Source: an uncultured Clostridia bacterium
GTDB lineage: Bacteria; Bacillota; Clostridia; Christensenellales; UBA1242
Reading direction: 5' to 3'
DNA: 64,000 bases
Assembly: GCA_934747885.1 (NCBI GenBank)
Contig: CAKVHE010000001.1
Span: 62,001 to 126,000 of the forward strand
Position numbers and translations under genes: made by a program. Under the pieces are notes generated by a model. It worked only from the letters and a program-made list of their open reading frames with translations, was not told the DNA's origin and searched no databases. Below, in pieces: positions 32,651-46,000 of the stretch (within the stretch, counting starts at the first letter, position 1; every line of letters starts with the position of its first letter).

Positions 32651-33871
32651 CTATCTATTTTGCGAAATGATTTTGTCCACAATTTCGCCAAATTTTACTG
32701 CCTCAGCGTCCTCGCGCACCACTAGTGGCATACGCGAAATTTCTTCCCCGCTTTCGCTTTTTATAATTACCGTGCCCACCGCGTCACCGGCTTTTAGTGG
32801 CAGTTTGATGTTGCCGTTTATTTGAATATCGGTGGCAATAACAGCCGGCTCGCCTTTTTTGATAAGTTTTTGGTAGTCCTCTTGCGCGTACAAATTTAAT
32901 TCGCTTTTGTTTGCGCCCTTTAATGGCAATTTGCCAAGAGCAGTTTCGGCGCTAAGTAGTTTTTTACTTTCAAAGTTTGCAAAGCCGAAATTTAACAAAC
33001 TGACGCTATCTGCAAAGCGCTTTTTACTGTCACTTTCACCCAAAATTGAACAAATTAAGGTGGTATCGCCGCGTTTTGCCATTGCGGTTATGCAATATCC
33101 CGCACCGTCGGTGCTACCGGTTTTTGCAAAAACCAGTTCGGGATAGGTTTTTACTAAGCGGTTGGTGTTTACTAGTTCGGTCTTTCTGCCACTTGGATGC
33201 ACTAGTTCGTCCATCCAAGTTTTAGAAAATTTGGCAAGTTCGGGACGTTTGCCCACCACTCTAATAAGTTTTGCCATATCTTCGGCGGTGCTTTCGTGCC
33301 CCGCTTCGTCTAGTCCAGTGCTATTTTTAAAGGTGGTGTTGGTCATATTTAATTCTTGCGCGCGGGCGTTCATTTTTTCGGCAAAGGCTTTTTCGGTGCC
33401 TGCCAAATGTTCGGCAATTGCCACGCTGGCGTCGTTGGCGCTGGCAATTGCCACAGCGCGCAAAAGGTCGATTAGGGTGTAGCGCTGTCCGGCGTCCAAA
33501 AAGCACTCCGAGCCTTCTTGGCTGGCAGCATATTCGCTTATGGTGGTTTGGTCGCTTAAATTAACCGCGCCCGTATCGTTTGCTTCAAGCAAAAGTAGCA
33601 TGGTCATCATTTTGGTCATGCTGGCAATTGGCAATTTTTGATTGGCGTTGTGGCTGACTAGCACTTCGCCGGTAAAGTAGTCAGTTAAGACATAACTTTT
33701 GGCTGAAAGGTTTAGCCCCGCCACATCGCTATACTCTAAAATTTTTTGAGTAGGCGCCGCAGTTTTTGCATAAATTTTTTGCATTGCTTTTTGCGCCTCA
33801 TTTACCGGAAGAGCAAGCATCACCGCCGGAGCCACCGCTAACACGCTTACGCTTAATAATTTTTTATTCAT
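32651..33871 (-). CDS. dacA: D-alanyl-D-alanine carboxypeptidase, S11 family (DacA-like)
   Basis: Second penicillin-binding carboxypeptidase in the window, probably the housekeeping one because it has a signal peptide (about residues 1-22) and stands alone. The 406-residue protein has SMTK at 84-87, SAN in SANDAS, and KTGSTD. A PBP5_C-like domain follows; the C-terminus lacks a clear amphipathic anchor. ATG at 33871 follows AGGGG. A longer reading to 34039 is rejected because it would place an unlikely 56-residue extension before the signal peptide. Confidence 0.9.
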   Translation of the reverse strand: MNKKLLSVSVLAVAPAVMLALPVNEAQKAMQKIYAKTAAPTQKILEYSDVAGLNLSAKSYVLTDYFTGEVLVSHNANQKLPIASMTKMMTMLLLLEANDTGAVNLSDQTTISEYAASQEGSECFLDAGQRYTLIDLLRAVAIASANDASVAIAEHLAGTEKAFAEKMNARAQELNMTNTTFKNSTGLDEAGHESTAEDMAKLIRVVGKRPELAKFSKTWMDELVHPSGRKTELVNTNRLVKTYPELVFAKTGSTDGAGYCITAMAKRGDTTLICSILGESDSKKRFADSVSLLNFGFANFESKKLLSAETALGKLPLKGANKSELNLYAQEDYQKLIKKGEPAVIATDIQINGNIKLPLKAGDAVGTVIIKSESGEEISRMPLVVREDAEAVKFGEIVDKIISQNR

Positions 33872-33988
33872 TGTTTTACCCCTGTTTTTTCTATTATTTT
33901 GCGCGGGGGAAAATATAGTTATGCAAAAAAACAATACTGCCTCGCAAAAACTTTGTCGAAATTTGTAATAGAAAAAATTTTGGCATGC

Positions 33989-34022
33989 AAAAAGCGAAAC
34001 CCGTTTTGAGTTTCGCTTTTTT
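33989..34022 (-). terminator. Intrinsic terminator of the giant surface protein gene
   Basis: Minus strand AAAAAGCGAAAC / GTTTCGCTTTTT with a 9-base loop, 10 bases after the stop. Confidence 0.85.
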
Positions 34023-34031
34023 ATAACAGGA

Positions 34032-37000
34032 CTATGCATCTAAGTTTCGATAGCCTGCATATTCACTTGTGTGTTTGCCAGTTATGGTTGTTCCTTTTAC
34101 CACATTAAATGGATATTCTAGAATTGGAGCAAAAGGTATTGGCCAATAAACGACATTTCCAAGTGGAATGTTACTTGTCCACACGCCACCAAAGATACCA
34201 CCTGCATAGCCATCACTTGCTGTTGCCGTGATGTTTGCATATACCCTAGCGATGTTACTCTTCGTTGGGATATAAATGTTGCTTGCTCTACCCATTAAGC
34301 CACCAACATATTTTGCGCCGTTTATGGTAACTATAATCTCGCGTTTGGTGCCGTTAGATAAGGTTTCAGCGACACCACAAGTAGATAAGCCGGTAATGTC
34401 TGCGCCGTTTGAAATGCTGCCTATCAAACCGCCGACTGTATCCGAATTGCGGGCGATTATATCTCCATAGTTATCACCATTTATGGACAGTTTTGTATTG
34501 TCTTTATCTCCCCCACCGCTGACAAACCCAAATAGTCCACCAACATCAGCACTAGCCGGAATTACCGTAATATTGCCATAGTTCATAACTAAACCAAGTG
34601 ATACCACATTGTTAGTGTCGTCGTGAGAAACAAAGCCAACCAGACCGCCAACAATTCCTTGATTAACCATCATTGAACTTGTTGATATTGATTTGTCGTA
34701 CAATACAAGCACGTCGTAGTAGTTGCGACAGTTTGACATTACAGAGCCTTTAAATAAGCCCGCCAACACGCCAGCGCCGTAAATACGACTTTCTTGGTTG
34801 CCTTCTACCGTAAGTTTTGTGGTTGTATCTTGATCACCAAGGTAAATGCTTGTAAGTGAAGCACCTGAACCAACTTGACCAAACATACCCCAGTATGTGC
34901 CAGTTGCATATAATTGCAAACCATATATTTTGTAACCGCTACCGTTATAGATACCACAGAATTTGTTCTCAACACTAGTTGTTCCAGATGAACTTGCACT
35001 ACCACCAATTGGAACCAAATGCAAACTTAGTGGGTTATAAATGTTTACCGTTTGTTTGTATTTTGCAGAGATATATGGGCTAATGCCATCATTTACTACC
35101 GCTGACATTGTTAACAAATCTTTGTAAGACTTTATCGCATATACCGTTTCGCTATTATCAGTTGTTGTGCTAAATAATGTTAAAGTAGGATAATCAGTTG
35201 TGCTTGTGTATGCGTTTAAGTTTGCAAGAGCCGTTAATCTTGGAAGATAAGCAATATTGTTTGTGCCTATTGGGGTTGTGTAGGTGCTAAATCCACTTAG
35301 AGACTTGGTATTTTTTGCTAGTTCTGTCACCGTTAAGGTCTTTGCAAAAAAGTCTTCACGAGAACTCAAACCATAATTGTTGTTGTATGCTGTGTTTAAG
35401 ATGTAAACATTGGTTGAATCACTTGTTAAGGTTCCACGAGTAAATGCATGATTGGTTTCACCTGCGACATAAGAGGTTTGTATTTTTATAGTTAAAGTGG
35501 TATTAACTAGTCCCGCAACATCTGCGCTAGTATTGTAACCCTTTAAAGCACCCGAGTTATAGCATTTTGTTGCACTTACTGTACCTTGATACGAGCCTCG
35601 ACTATATCCACCGACCAAACCACCTACGTTAGATTTTGCCATTATTGAGCCTTCGTTTGCACAATTTTGTAAAACAAAAGTTGAACCTCCCCAAATTTGT
35701 GCAATTATACCGCCAGCCATATCACCAGTAACTGTATTGTTTGTGTGTATATAGCCATCGTTGAAGCAGTTGTACAAGTAGTTGTAGTAATAGGTACTAT
35801 TTGCGCTAAACGCATATCCAATTATGCCACCTGCCGCGTCAATTCCCATAATATTGCCATTGTTGAATAGCAAGCCTTTGTCTTGGTTTACGTTTATTTT
35901 TGCGTAAGATGAAGCCATATAGCCAATTATGCCACCTGCTTTTGCCGTGCCTTGTATGCTACCATAGTTGGTAACTTTGTTATTTATGTATAGCGCGCCA
36001 CCTTCAAATTTACCAATTAAGCCACCGCTATAATATCTAGAAACAAGACTATCCGATGCATTAAAGCAAACGCCATTTAGGTTGTAGGTTGCAAAGTTGC
36101 CATTGGTTCCAAGTCTTCCAATGATACCACCACCCGCACCGTCATCTCTTACCGCGAATGGACTTAATACACTACCCACCTTACCGTGGTTAGTCATATT
36201 GTAATTAAAGGTTACAGTCATGTTGCTTGAAGATGAAGTTGTAGCAGAAACTTGACCAAAAATACCGCCGTAAGCTATGGTCTTTTTGCTGAGAGAACCT
36301 TCAAAATCAATATTGCCGTAGTTCATTAAAGTGCCAAGCGCCGTAACGCCTATGGTTCTATTGGTACCGGTAGTAAATTCTACACTACCAGCAATACCAC
36401 CAGCATACGCCATAGAAGCTGCACCGGTAATATTAAGTCTGTTTGTCATTGAACCAGTTATATATTGACAATTTAACATTTTACCAAAGTAGCCACCTAC
36501 CGTGCCAGTACCGGCGCTGTTGCTGCTTGCGTTGTAAGTAACGGTACCCGAAGTTGACGTGATTTGACAATTCTTAAACGAACAATTTTCTGCTAAACCT
36601 ACCATTGCGCCAACATAAACATCTTTATGCAAAGTATTGTTTGCGTTACTGGTTACCGAAATGGTTCCGGTTAGATTTAAGTTTTCAAAGGTCGCGCCTT
36701 GTGCGTAGCCAAACAAGCCTACATACTGTTCAGTAGAAGATATTTTTAAGTTTTGAATGTAACTTAATCCAGTATAGTTGCTATCTGAACCGTAATCGTC
36801 AAATATCATGTCGTCCGAAGTTTTGTAAACTTCTGCTTTGCCCTCAGTTATATCAAATGGGTCAGAGCCTTCATCGTCATAGCCACCCAAAATCTTGCCT
36901 TTAAATGGTCGGTTTTTGGTGCCAATTGGAGTAAAGCCGCTGGTAATAGTTATGCCAGATGGGTCAGAAATTGTACCAGTGTTTGCAGTGCCACCATGAA

Positions 37001-40000
37001 TTAGGTAATTGCATTCGGCGTAAAGTACACCGTAACTATCATACAAACCTTCGTTTACTACTTTGGCTAGGTTGCGTAGTTCGGTTTGTGTTTCTACAAT
37101 ATAGTACTTTTCGCCGTTAATATAACCATAGTATTCAAAATACACAATACTGCTTGGGTCTACTGGGTTTACGCTTGGAATATTTATTCCGTCAGTAACT
37201 TCGGCTGGTTGATGTTTGAGTTTTGGAAGAGCGGATAATCTACCGTCCGCACCAGTGCTATATATCCAACCGTGCGCTTCGGTGTCATTTGGATCGCTCG
37301 GTGGATACAAACCGTCGTCGCCATTGGTAAACAAATCTTCCTTAAACTGTTCAGCCGCAATACCAACTGCTGTTACCCCTATGGTTCCATTGTTGTTTAA
37401 ATATACGTGACCATATTTGTTTGAAGTTGAAACCGTATCTATAGCATAAACATCATAAATGGTTATTGCCGGTTGTGCATTGTTTTCTGCCCCGCCATAC
37501 ATAGCATTTAGAGCAAATTTTTGCAAGTCTGCGTCACTGTTTAAAGTTATGTTAGATGCCAATTGGTAATATTTCATAGTTTGAATTGTTACCGCAGTGT
37601 AAAAACAAGCAAATCGGTTAGCCGAACTATTGGCAGCGGCGGTAAGATAACCAATTAAGCCACCAGCATATCCGCCCGTTGCAGTAGTTATAGTCGATTT
37701 TATCGAGCCAACAACCGCAATTGAGTATATTTCTAGTTTGTAACTGGTATTTGTTCTATCCAATTTACCAATTAAACCACCTACCTCAGTGCCACCAGAA
37801 ATATCACCGTAGTTTGCCGAAAATTCAATGTTTGAAACTGTTCCATAGCCAGAAGATCCAATTACAAGTTTACCAATTAAACCACCAACTGCAGATGAGT
37901 TGTTGTTGCCAAGGACTGCAGAGTCTGCATACGCTGTTACTCTGCCAATGTTATAAACATCATTCATATCGGTATAAAGCGCTACATAACCTGCAACACC
38001 ACCAACATTGGTAATAGTATTTTCATTGGAACTACTACTATTTTTTGTTACTGTGATATCTCCAAGATTGTGCAAATATTCTATACCATATGAACTACTA
38101 CCCAATATGTTGACTTGTCCCACAACACCACCAACATTGCTAATTGGATACATACTAGTTATATCAATTGTGCCAAAGTTGCGAGTTGGTGTTGACGAAG
38201 TGTTTTTAATTGTGGTGCTATTGTTAGTTCCAAATGCACTTGTCTGACCTACCAAACCACCAACCTTGTCTATCGCGCCAAGCGCGGTATTGGTTTTTAG
38301 TTTTATGTAGTTTAACGAATTTGTTATATAAACGCTACCGGTTTCGCCACCACCGACCATACCACCAATACAACTACCATACGAGAAGGTTATGGTTCCA
38401 TAGGTTTTTACGTTGTTTATAGTTATGGTGCTTGCACTTGTCATCTTACCAACCAAGCCACCAATGTAATCGGACTTTTTCTTGTATTCTGACGATACTG
38501 AAATGGCGTTTATGTCCTGAATGGTTATATATCCGTACACATAACCAACCAGACCACCAATTCCACTTACCACTGTTTCACTATTTAAGTTGATTGGCAT
38601 ATAAACAATTTGACTGCCTGCATTTTTGTAAGAAATGGTTAAGGTTGTTAAAGTTGAAGTATAGGAGCCAATTAAGCCGCCAATATAGTTTGCTGTTCCA
38701 GCGTTTATAGTAATTCTGCCAGTAACATTTGGGGTTTCGATGGTTGCTTTGGTTGTTAGTGATAGCGAACCAAACAAGCCACCTACCTCACTGACGGTTC
38801 TGCTGCTTTGACCCACCGTAATGTTGGTTGCTGAAGTTATACCAACTACATTACCGACTATTTGACCGGTTTTTTCGCCATATAAGCCACCAATTTTGCT
38901 GCCATAGTTACCGGTAATTTGACCGGAAATTACTATACTATCCGCCGTTGTGTAGTAGCAGTACAAATCGGTACCTTTACCAGCCACACCGCCAACGCTT
39001 TGTAGTTCGTCTGCTTTTATGTTTGTTATTACTTGATTTCCGTAAGTACCAGTGTAAAATTCTTCAATATCACCGCCAAGGCCACCCACATTGGTTGCTG
39101 TGTTCGCCGCCGTGATATTTGTGGTAAAGATTGAACCGGTGCTACCAGAATTGGACAAGTATAATTCGCTTGCGCCGGTGCCACCATTTGCTAGCGACGC
39201 CTTGCCTACCACGCCACCTGCGCCGGTTAGGGAGCCGGTTGCGTTGATGGTTGTGTTGATTTCAACGCTGTCCATTCTTACATAAGTTACGGAGTTTGCA
39301 TTGCCAACCACGCCACCTACTGCGCTTGCGCTTGCCACACTAATATCCGCTTGAACGGTTGAGTCTTTCACTCTTACTGTTTTTGCGCTTTGCGCTCTAC
39401 CAATTAAGCCACCAACTGCGGTTGGGTTGCCACCTGAAACGATTATGGTGAGGTGAATATCACAATTGATAAACTCAACATCACCGCTTGTGTCACCAAC
39501 AATACCGCCAATGTAATTGTATGCGCCTGAGGTTGTTAGTTCACCCGAAACGCTAACATTTTTTAAGGTAAAGCCCTTGCTACTCTTGTTAAACAAACCG
39601 CCCTTGCTTGAACTGTTTGCGTTGACCGCCATACCATTTAGGCTATAACCCGCACCATATAAAATGTTATTAAATTCACTTTTTGTCTTGTAAGTTGCAC
39701 TAGCAAGGTCTATGTTGTCGTCAAGTTGTACATTTGTTACAAAAGAATTGTAGAATGCGAAATAGTTCCAGTCGTTTGTGGTGGTCATTAGGTTATACCA
39801 GTTTCCACTACCATCACCCGCAAGAATTTGTTGCGCGTATAGTGAACGCGACATAAAGCCTGACAGGTAGTCTTCACTGAACTCGCCGGTGTAATCACCC
39901 GGTATAATATTACCGTTTTCGTCTTCGTATTCGTCTTCGGTGTATTCATAGCGACCAATCAAACTATCTGCGCCAAAATTGGTTAAGTTTGGCAAATGGT

Positions 40001-43000
40001 TGGTTAAAGCCAATGAGTTTCCGCTACTTGAACTTGATGTGCACAAATTGCCGAATTTTGATTGAAGCGCATTTATTTTTAATGCCGAAATTTCGTTATT
40101 TGCAACTTCTGGGAACATAAATTTGCCCGAGCCATTGGTGCCGTAAGTTCCGCGCAAGGTGTAATAACTCATCGAGCCGTCGTTATCGCTCACTACGGTG
40201 TAGCCCGAAAGTGAGGTTGGCAATTGTCTTTCACCTACCGTACCACTGAGTATTGTGGTGTCGGCAGTGTTAATATTGCCGGCGCTATAACAATCTTTTA
40301 TTGCGCTGTATACATAGTTGTTGCTTGAATTGTAAGCGTTTAGTTCTTCCCTGCCTACCAAACCGCCAACTTTGCTAGCGCTTTTGGTACCAACTTGACC
40401 AACATTAAAGCAACGAGAAATGCGTGTTAATCTATCGTATTCGTCCATATCGTTGGCGCGCGTTATTACCAAACCAACCAAGCCACCCACATTGGTTGCG
40501 TTAACATAAATTGTTTCTACATTGGCGCTTGAAGTGATGGAGTTTTCCATTAAATCTTCGTCAGTGTCTTCAAAGGTACCAACCAAACCACCCACGTTTT
40601 TGGTCGTTGCAGTGGTGCCGTTGCCCATATATACATTTGCAATACAGTTTGAAAGATCGGTATCTTTTGCGTAGCCAACTATTGCACCTACGTTTTGTGC
40701 CGTATCGGTTAAGTAAAATACACCATGAACAGCAAGGTTTGAAATGTCTGCGCCGTATGCGTAGCCAAACAAGCCAAAGTACGAACCAGCCATGTAAGCC
40801 GAGTTATCTCTAGTAAAGTTCACTACATGATTTGCGCCATCGTAGCTGCCCGAAAAGGCGTAGTCGGTGGTGCTTGGCGCAGCGCCAATTGGTTTGTATT
40901 CGGTTTCGCCTTCTAATGTGATGTCCGCCGTTTGAAGGTAACTCATGGTCGCAAAGTATTTGGTTTTGTTTACTGCCAAACTCATAAGTTTTAAACGTGC
41001 TTGGTTGTCCACTTCAATTTGGTTTACACTGCTTTGTTCTACCGAACCATTTTTTGCAAGAACGCTTAGCAATTCACTATATCCCGTGCCCGCTTTTAGA
41101 TAATAAGTTGTGGTAATATCGTAGGTCGTTGCGTCGCTATAAGTGTCACCACTCTTGGTCTGCAAGTTTGCTTTATGTTCGTCAAAAATCTTTTTGCTAT
41201 AAATGTCGCCAATATAAATTGGATAAGCGGTTTTTTCGGTTGAGTTATGACTAGTTAAGGCTTTTGGAATTGGGTAATATAGTGTATTTTCTTCGGTTGC
41301 GTCACTGCCATAAGCATTCCAATTTGCCGTAACCTTAAAGCCTTGACCTTTGTAGTAGTTGTTGGTTTGTGCAAGGTTTGCAACTGTTGATGCAAATTGC
41401 ATTTCGTTAAACTCTGCGCCGAGTGGCAAAGTTTGAAGGTTGGTTTCAAAAATAGTTTGTTTTAAGTAACTATTGTTTGCGTAGTTTGCAATATCACCGA
41501 GCGCTTTGGTGTCGGCTTGGTTTAAGAACTTGCCGTAAATACCGTTTATGGTGGTGTTGTTTGCAATAGTTGTGTTTAGTCTTGCACTAGAATAACAATC
41601 GGTAATGCTTAGATTTTTTGCCGTTTGAGTTTCGGTTATTCTTATGCCACCAATTATGCCACCATAGGTAGACATAGTTTTTGCGTTGTCTACCACTTTG
41701 CCGGTGGATACACACCTTAATAGACTTATGGTTGCGCCGTTTGGCAAGTCTAGCGAACCAACCACGCCACCTACCTCACTTACTGCGCCGCCCGAGTAAA
41801 CGCTTAGGTTTAGGTCGCCAAGGTTGTCGGTTAGGTTTAGCGTCATGGTAACGCTGGCGTTTGCGCTTGCTATAATACCTCTACCAAGTATGCTACCTGC
41901 CGAAGCAAAAGTAAAACCTGAGAAAATGCTTGATGAAACATTTTTTGTAATGTCTACGGTGCTAGCGCCCGCGCCTGCGGTAACTGCGCCAATTATGCCA
42001 CCCACATTGGTTAAGGCGTTTGCCGTAAGTTCGGTTACGGTGCCCGTAAAGGCGTTGGCAATTATGCTTGCCGTAATGTTGCCGGTAAGTTCTATTCCGC
42101 CAATTACGCCACCTAGGTTGGTTGGGTTTTGGGTGCTAGAACCGGTGCCGCCCGTGAGTTTTGCGTCTGACGCGTTTTCGTAAATGTTAATTTCGTCAGC
42201 GCTTGTGGAGGCAAAAACAATTCCGCCAATTATGCCGCCCACATTTTTAATGCCAAGCACGGTACCCGAGCCCATGTTTCCATGAACATTTAGGGTAAGT
42301 TTGGCGCTATTTTCACCGTACATATACCCAATTGTGCCACCAACATAGTTATCTTGGTTGCTACCGATGTAGCCCGTGTTTGAGTTATCTTTTATTTCAA
42401 TTGTCTTTGCACTTCCAGACGAAGCAAGATTTAGCGAGCCAATAATACCGCCAATACCAGCGCCACCGCCTACGCTATTAGAACTAATTCTGCCCGCGTT
42501 GGTGGTGCTAGATATGGTTAAGCCTGCGCTAGATTGCAAATTGCCAATTATGCCGCCCACATTGCCCGAGCCAATTACCGAAGAGTTGTTTGTCCAGCCC
42601 GAAATGGTGTTGGTGCTTTGGTTGTTGAGTAAGCCAATTACGCCACCGGTTGAGCAAGTGCCATAACTTTTTGCGCCGTTATTGGTTACGCTTATGCTGG
42701 TGCTTGTTAAACCAGTTAAGGCAACATTGGCTTTTGTTAATAGCATTTCGCCCACAATACCGCCCACAAAACCAAAGTCTGCGGTTACGTTTGCCGACGA
42801 GTTGATGTTTGAGAGTGTGCTATTTTCGGCGTAGCCAGCTAACGCGCCTACCGTAACTTTGATGCGGCTCATGGTTGAGCCCACAACTTTGCCCGCCAGA
42901 GTTACATTGGTTATGGTTGCGTTATTTAGTTTGGCAAACAAACCTATGTTGTCGGTGGTGGTAGTACCAGTCAAGGTATTTACCGCATTTGTGGTTATGT

Positions 43001-46000
43001 TTAGGGTAATGATAAAGTTTCCGCCGTCAAAGGTGCCTTCAAAGCCGTTAGTACCAATTGGCGAAAATTCCATTTGAATTTCTTGGGCGTTAAAACCAGA
43101 ACCCGTGAAATATTCATAAAATTTGTAGGTTTCTTCTAGGTTTATAGCGCTGGTGATTTTGTAGTTTGCTTTTGCATAAAGCATACTTACTGCGTCACGA
43201 GAATACGAAAGTCCGCTATTTATTAAATAAGATAAATAAATTAGTTGTTCGTGTGTGCTTAGGTTAAACACATAGTCGGTGCCCGCGCCAAGAAGACTTG
43301 CAAAATTAAATTGTGCTTGCAAAGACGCTTCTTCGGTTAAAATTGGTACCCATTTGCAATATAGATGAGTTTCGCCACCGTCGGTGCCGGCGGTGCCAAA
43401 TACTGTGTCAGCGGTCACCTTTTCGCTATCCAAACAATTTGGCGAAGTGTACCATACCACTGCATTGTTTTCGGTGTATACATTGTAGCCCAAAATGTTT
43501 TGGGTAAAGCTGTAAAAACTGGTTTTGGTGCTGCCCGCAATTAGCAAGCGTTCTTCCGGAGATGCATCGGTGGCAATTTCATCACCAAGACCATATTTTT
43601 GTTTGTATAGGTCTGGGAAATTGTAGTGGTAAACAAGGGCGTGCATCACTTGCTCGTCAATTTTTTCCACTGTTTCCCACTTTGTCCAAACGGTGGTTGG
43701 AACATCGGTGCTGGTAACTAGGTTGCCGTCTGCGTCCGTCCAACCAATAAAGGTTAGGCCAACTTCGTAATTAACTTGTTTGTTGCCATAATATACTTGG
43801 CTGGTGCTGGTTATGTCCGCTAAGCGTTCAAATAATTCGTCTTTTGTTATCCACAATTCTTCGGACTTTTCTTCACCCGAAATATGAGTGCAATTGTTTT
43901 CGGTATGAACAAATTTTACCAAAACTTGGTTTTTGGCGTAAACATTTATGGTTACCTTGGTTCCGCTAATGGTAGCGCTCGAACCAAAGGCCGCCAAAAT
44001 GCTTTCGCGGTTTTCTAGCGACATTTTTATGGTGGTGTTTAGCACGCGCGCATCTAGCAAGGTTTTGTCCAAAAACCATTTTATGCTAGAAAGTTGGTTT
44101 GAGGTGTTTGCGGTGCCGTATGCGCCGGTTGCTAGCAATATGCGATACATTGTGCCGCCGTTATGTCCCAAACCGGCAAGGGCTTCGGCAATTGTTAGGC
44201 CGTCTGCCTCACTTAGGTTTATGGTGTAGTTTGCGGTGCCGTCGCCAAAGTTAAAGATTATGTTATACACATAGTCGTCGGCTTTTGCGCCAAAGGCGTA
44301 TACCACGCTGTATCTTTCGCACACGTCTTCAAATTTTAGCACGCTAGATAGCGCGGTGGTTGCGGTTTTGCTTGCGCCCCAAGCGTTAATTTTGTAGCGA
44401 ATGCCACTTATGGTTACATAAACATCGGTTGGGAGCGAAACTAGTCCGTCTGCGCTCAAAATCGCCCCCGCTAGACTTACACCGCTAGTTGCCGGTGAAA
44501 AATCGGCTGGATAATCGAGTACGGTGTCGCCAAAGTTAAATGTTAGGTACTTGCTGGTTAAGTTTATGGTTACTGCCGTTTCTGCCACATAGTAGTTGCT
44601 TGCCTTAAAGTCTAGGCTGATTTTGTAGCCGTCTTCTATGGTAGTGTCTGCCCCACCGGTTGTATGAACCAAACTATACACATAGCCCACAAAGTTTGCT
44701 TTGGCGTCCGTTATGTTCATGCTAAGCGCGGTGCTATCACTTATTTTAAAGATGTGTTCCACGCCATCTATAATAAGTTTGTTTTCTAGTGCTTCGTAGC
44801 CCGCATAAACTTTGGTGCTTGCAGAAATTTTTTCGTCTGCGTTAAAGGCGGTGGTTGCCTTGTTGTCCTTAAACCAACCAAGATATTTTGCGCCGGCAAG
44901 TTTTGGCAAATATTTTGCATCGGTGCCAGTGCGCAAAACTAGTGGATAGTTTGCGTCGCGGATAAATTCGGCTTCTAATTGGTCGCCGTCCACTACTCTA
45001 TATTTAAAGTAATCATTATATATAGCGTCGTTTACGCTGGTGCCTTCTATTAAAATTAAGGTAAAGGCACGCAAATTTTGGTTGCTAGCGCTAAACTGCT
45101 GGTAGTTGTAAAATACTTCTACACGCACGCCCCAAATTGCGTACAAGGTCAAGGTGCCGTCGGTTGGTTCGGCGGTGAACAAATCTGCCACTGCAACTTC
45201 TTGGTTTGCCTCAAACTTATTGTCACCCGCTTGCCAAGTAGATTTTAGCGAGTACAAATAAATTTCGTAGTTTGAAAGTAGTAGTTCGGCCAAATTAAAG
45301 GTTTCGCTATACTTAACATTCTCTAATTTAAAGGTAGATGTGTTAAAGCCATAAGTTGGATAGGTTTGTCCATCTAGTGAGCCAAGAGTTGCGCCCGACT
45401 TACCGTTTGGGTTAAGCACTATGGTGTAAGTGTTTTCTCTCCATACCGCGTAAAGCGTGGTGTTTTGCTCAATTGTGGTGTTAAAGTCAAAGGCGTCGGT
45501 GCCGTTTTCGGTTAGTGACCAGTGCAAAAAGGTGTAACCAAGGCGAGTTAAACTCTCATTTGGTTGGGTAGCCTTTCCGCCTATGTGCACTTCTTGACTG
45601 GCAATGGTAACATCGCTTAGGTCGGTTTCAAAGTCTACCAGTGCGCCCCAAATTGCGTACAGGGTTACCGTTTCACCCGTGGCGGATAGTCCGCTAACGG
45701 TCTGCCCTGCTGTGTACTCAACTTCGGTAGCGCCTTTGGTTGTTGCATAACCTTTTAGGTTAAAGTTTGCGTTTGTTAGTTGTGGCAAGGTTACCACGGT
45801 GGTTGCACTTATGCCCGCACGCGTAAAGGTTTTGCCAAGTTCGGTTTCTACAAAGCCTTGACTTAAACCCGAAATGTGCGTGTCTTCGATGCTAGAAATA
45901 ATAGCGATGGCGTAAGCATTTTGTGGTTGTTGCCATTTTGCGTAGTAGGTGGTGTCTTCAGTTAAAACGACATCAAAGTCGGCATAGGTGGTGCCGCCTA

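Noticed and set aside
41824..42666. Plus-strand open frames opposite the giant protein gene
   Set aside because: Composition reflects the reverse of GGxxG codons; no ribosome binding site or known domain.
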